Shown: positions 6,346-6,415 of the stretch, in pieces
How the letters are laid out: each line of letters begins with the position of its first letter
How positions within the stretch are numbered: the stretch's first letter is position 1
Source: Gemmatimonadota bacterium
GTDB taxonomy: Bacteria > Gemmatimonadota > Gemmatimonadetes > Longimicrobiales > Gaopeijiaceae
Assembly: GCA_003567615.1 (NCBI GenBank)
Contig: PWZC01000362.1
Coordinates: 1 to 6,415, forward strand
Reading direction: 5' to 3'
DNA: 6,415 nucleotides
Notes under the pieces: model-generated
Database searches by the model: none
Seen by the model: the letters and a program-made list of their open reading frames with translations, nothing else
What the model was told of the DNA's origin: nothing
Position numbers and translations under genes: made by a program

Positions 6346-6415
6346 CTAGCGGGCGGCGTCGATGCGGGCGGCCAGGATGAAGTCGTTCTCGCTCAGACCG
6401 TCGATGGAGTGGGTC
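6346..6415 (-). CDS. Pterin-4a-carbinolamine dehydratase, C-terminal end (cut by window edge)
   Basis: The last 22 codons and a TAG stop of a gene entering from the right edge. The residues begin THSIDG and continue GLSENDFILAARID. The pattern T-H-x-x-x-GL-[ST]-E-x-D-F-x-x-A is the standard C-terminus of the PhhB/PCBD family (compare THECAGLSERD in the human enzyme, from memory). The family dehydrates 4a-hydroxytetrahydrobiopterin in pterin cofactor recycling. The stop is 97 bp before the glycosyltransferase start, so the two may be separate units. With only 22 residues visible, I am fairly but not fully sure of the family. Confidence 0.7.
   Translation of the reverse strand, partial: THSIDGLSENDFILAARIDAAR

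Overview
This is a GC-rich bacterial window in which every gene I can support reads on the minus strand, so gene order is from position 6415 down to 1. The gene content suggests a Gram-negative, didermic environmental bacterium. It includes a secreted M14 metallopeptidase with a C-terminal amidotransferase-like domain, a CBM9/DUF5916-type secreted protein, a Tat-exported PLP enzyme and a lipoprotein. That mix is common in Gemmatimonadota and related phyla, but the assignment is an inference from family content and not a phylogenetic result.

Right-hand part, in order of transcription: the last 22 codons of a probable pterin-4a-carbinolamine dehydratase (6346-6415), a 97-bp gap, a GT-B-fold family 4 glycosyltransferase (5121-6248), then 21 bp later a small YfcE/MJ0936-type metallophosphoesterase (4617-5099). 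These three look cytoplasmic.

A 138-bp gap (4479-4616) follows. It holds the best regulatory region of the window: a TTGCCA-N17-CATGAT sigma70-like promoter, a perfect 7-bp dyad lying across it, and a 13/14 direct repeat just upstream with a 25-bp period.

Left-hand part: four consecutive genes whose products all carry export signals of three kinds. They are a class V PLP-dependent aminotransferase/epimerase-like enzyme with a Tat signal (3147-4478), a RidA-family protein with a lipoprotein signal starting 2 bp after it (2665-3144), a Sec-secreted M14 zinc carboxypeptidase (199-2529) after 135 bp, and a Sec-secreted CBM9/DUF5916-type protein whose GTG start overlaps the peptidase stop codon (1-202, cut by the window edge).

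The most interesting idea is the PLP enzyme/RidA pair. RidA proteins clear the reactive enamines and imines made by PLP enzymes and are normally cytosolic. Here both partners appear to be exported, and they are encoded back to back, which suggests imine or enamine chemistry in the cell envelope. The neighbouring secreted peptidase could supply amino acids or peptides, but that link is inference only. I saw no RNA genes, CRISPR arrays, insertion sequences or attachment sites.
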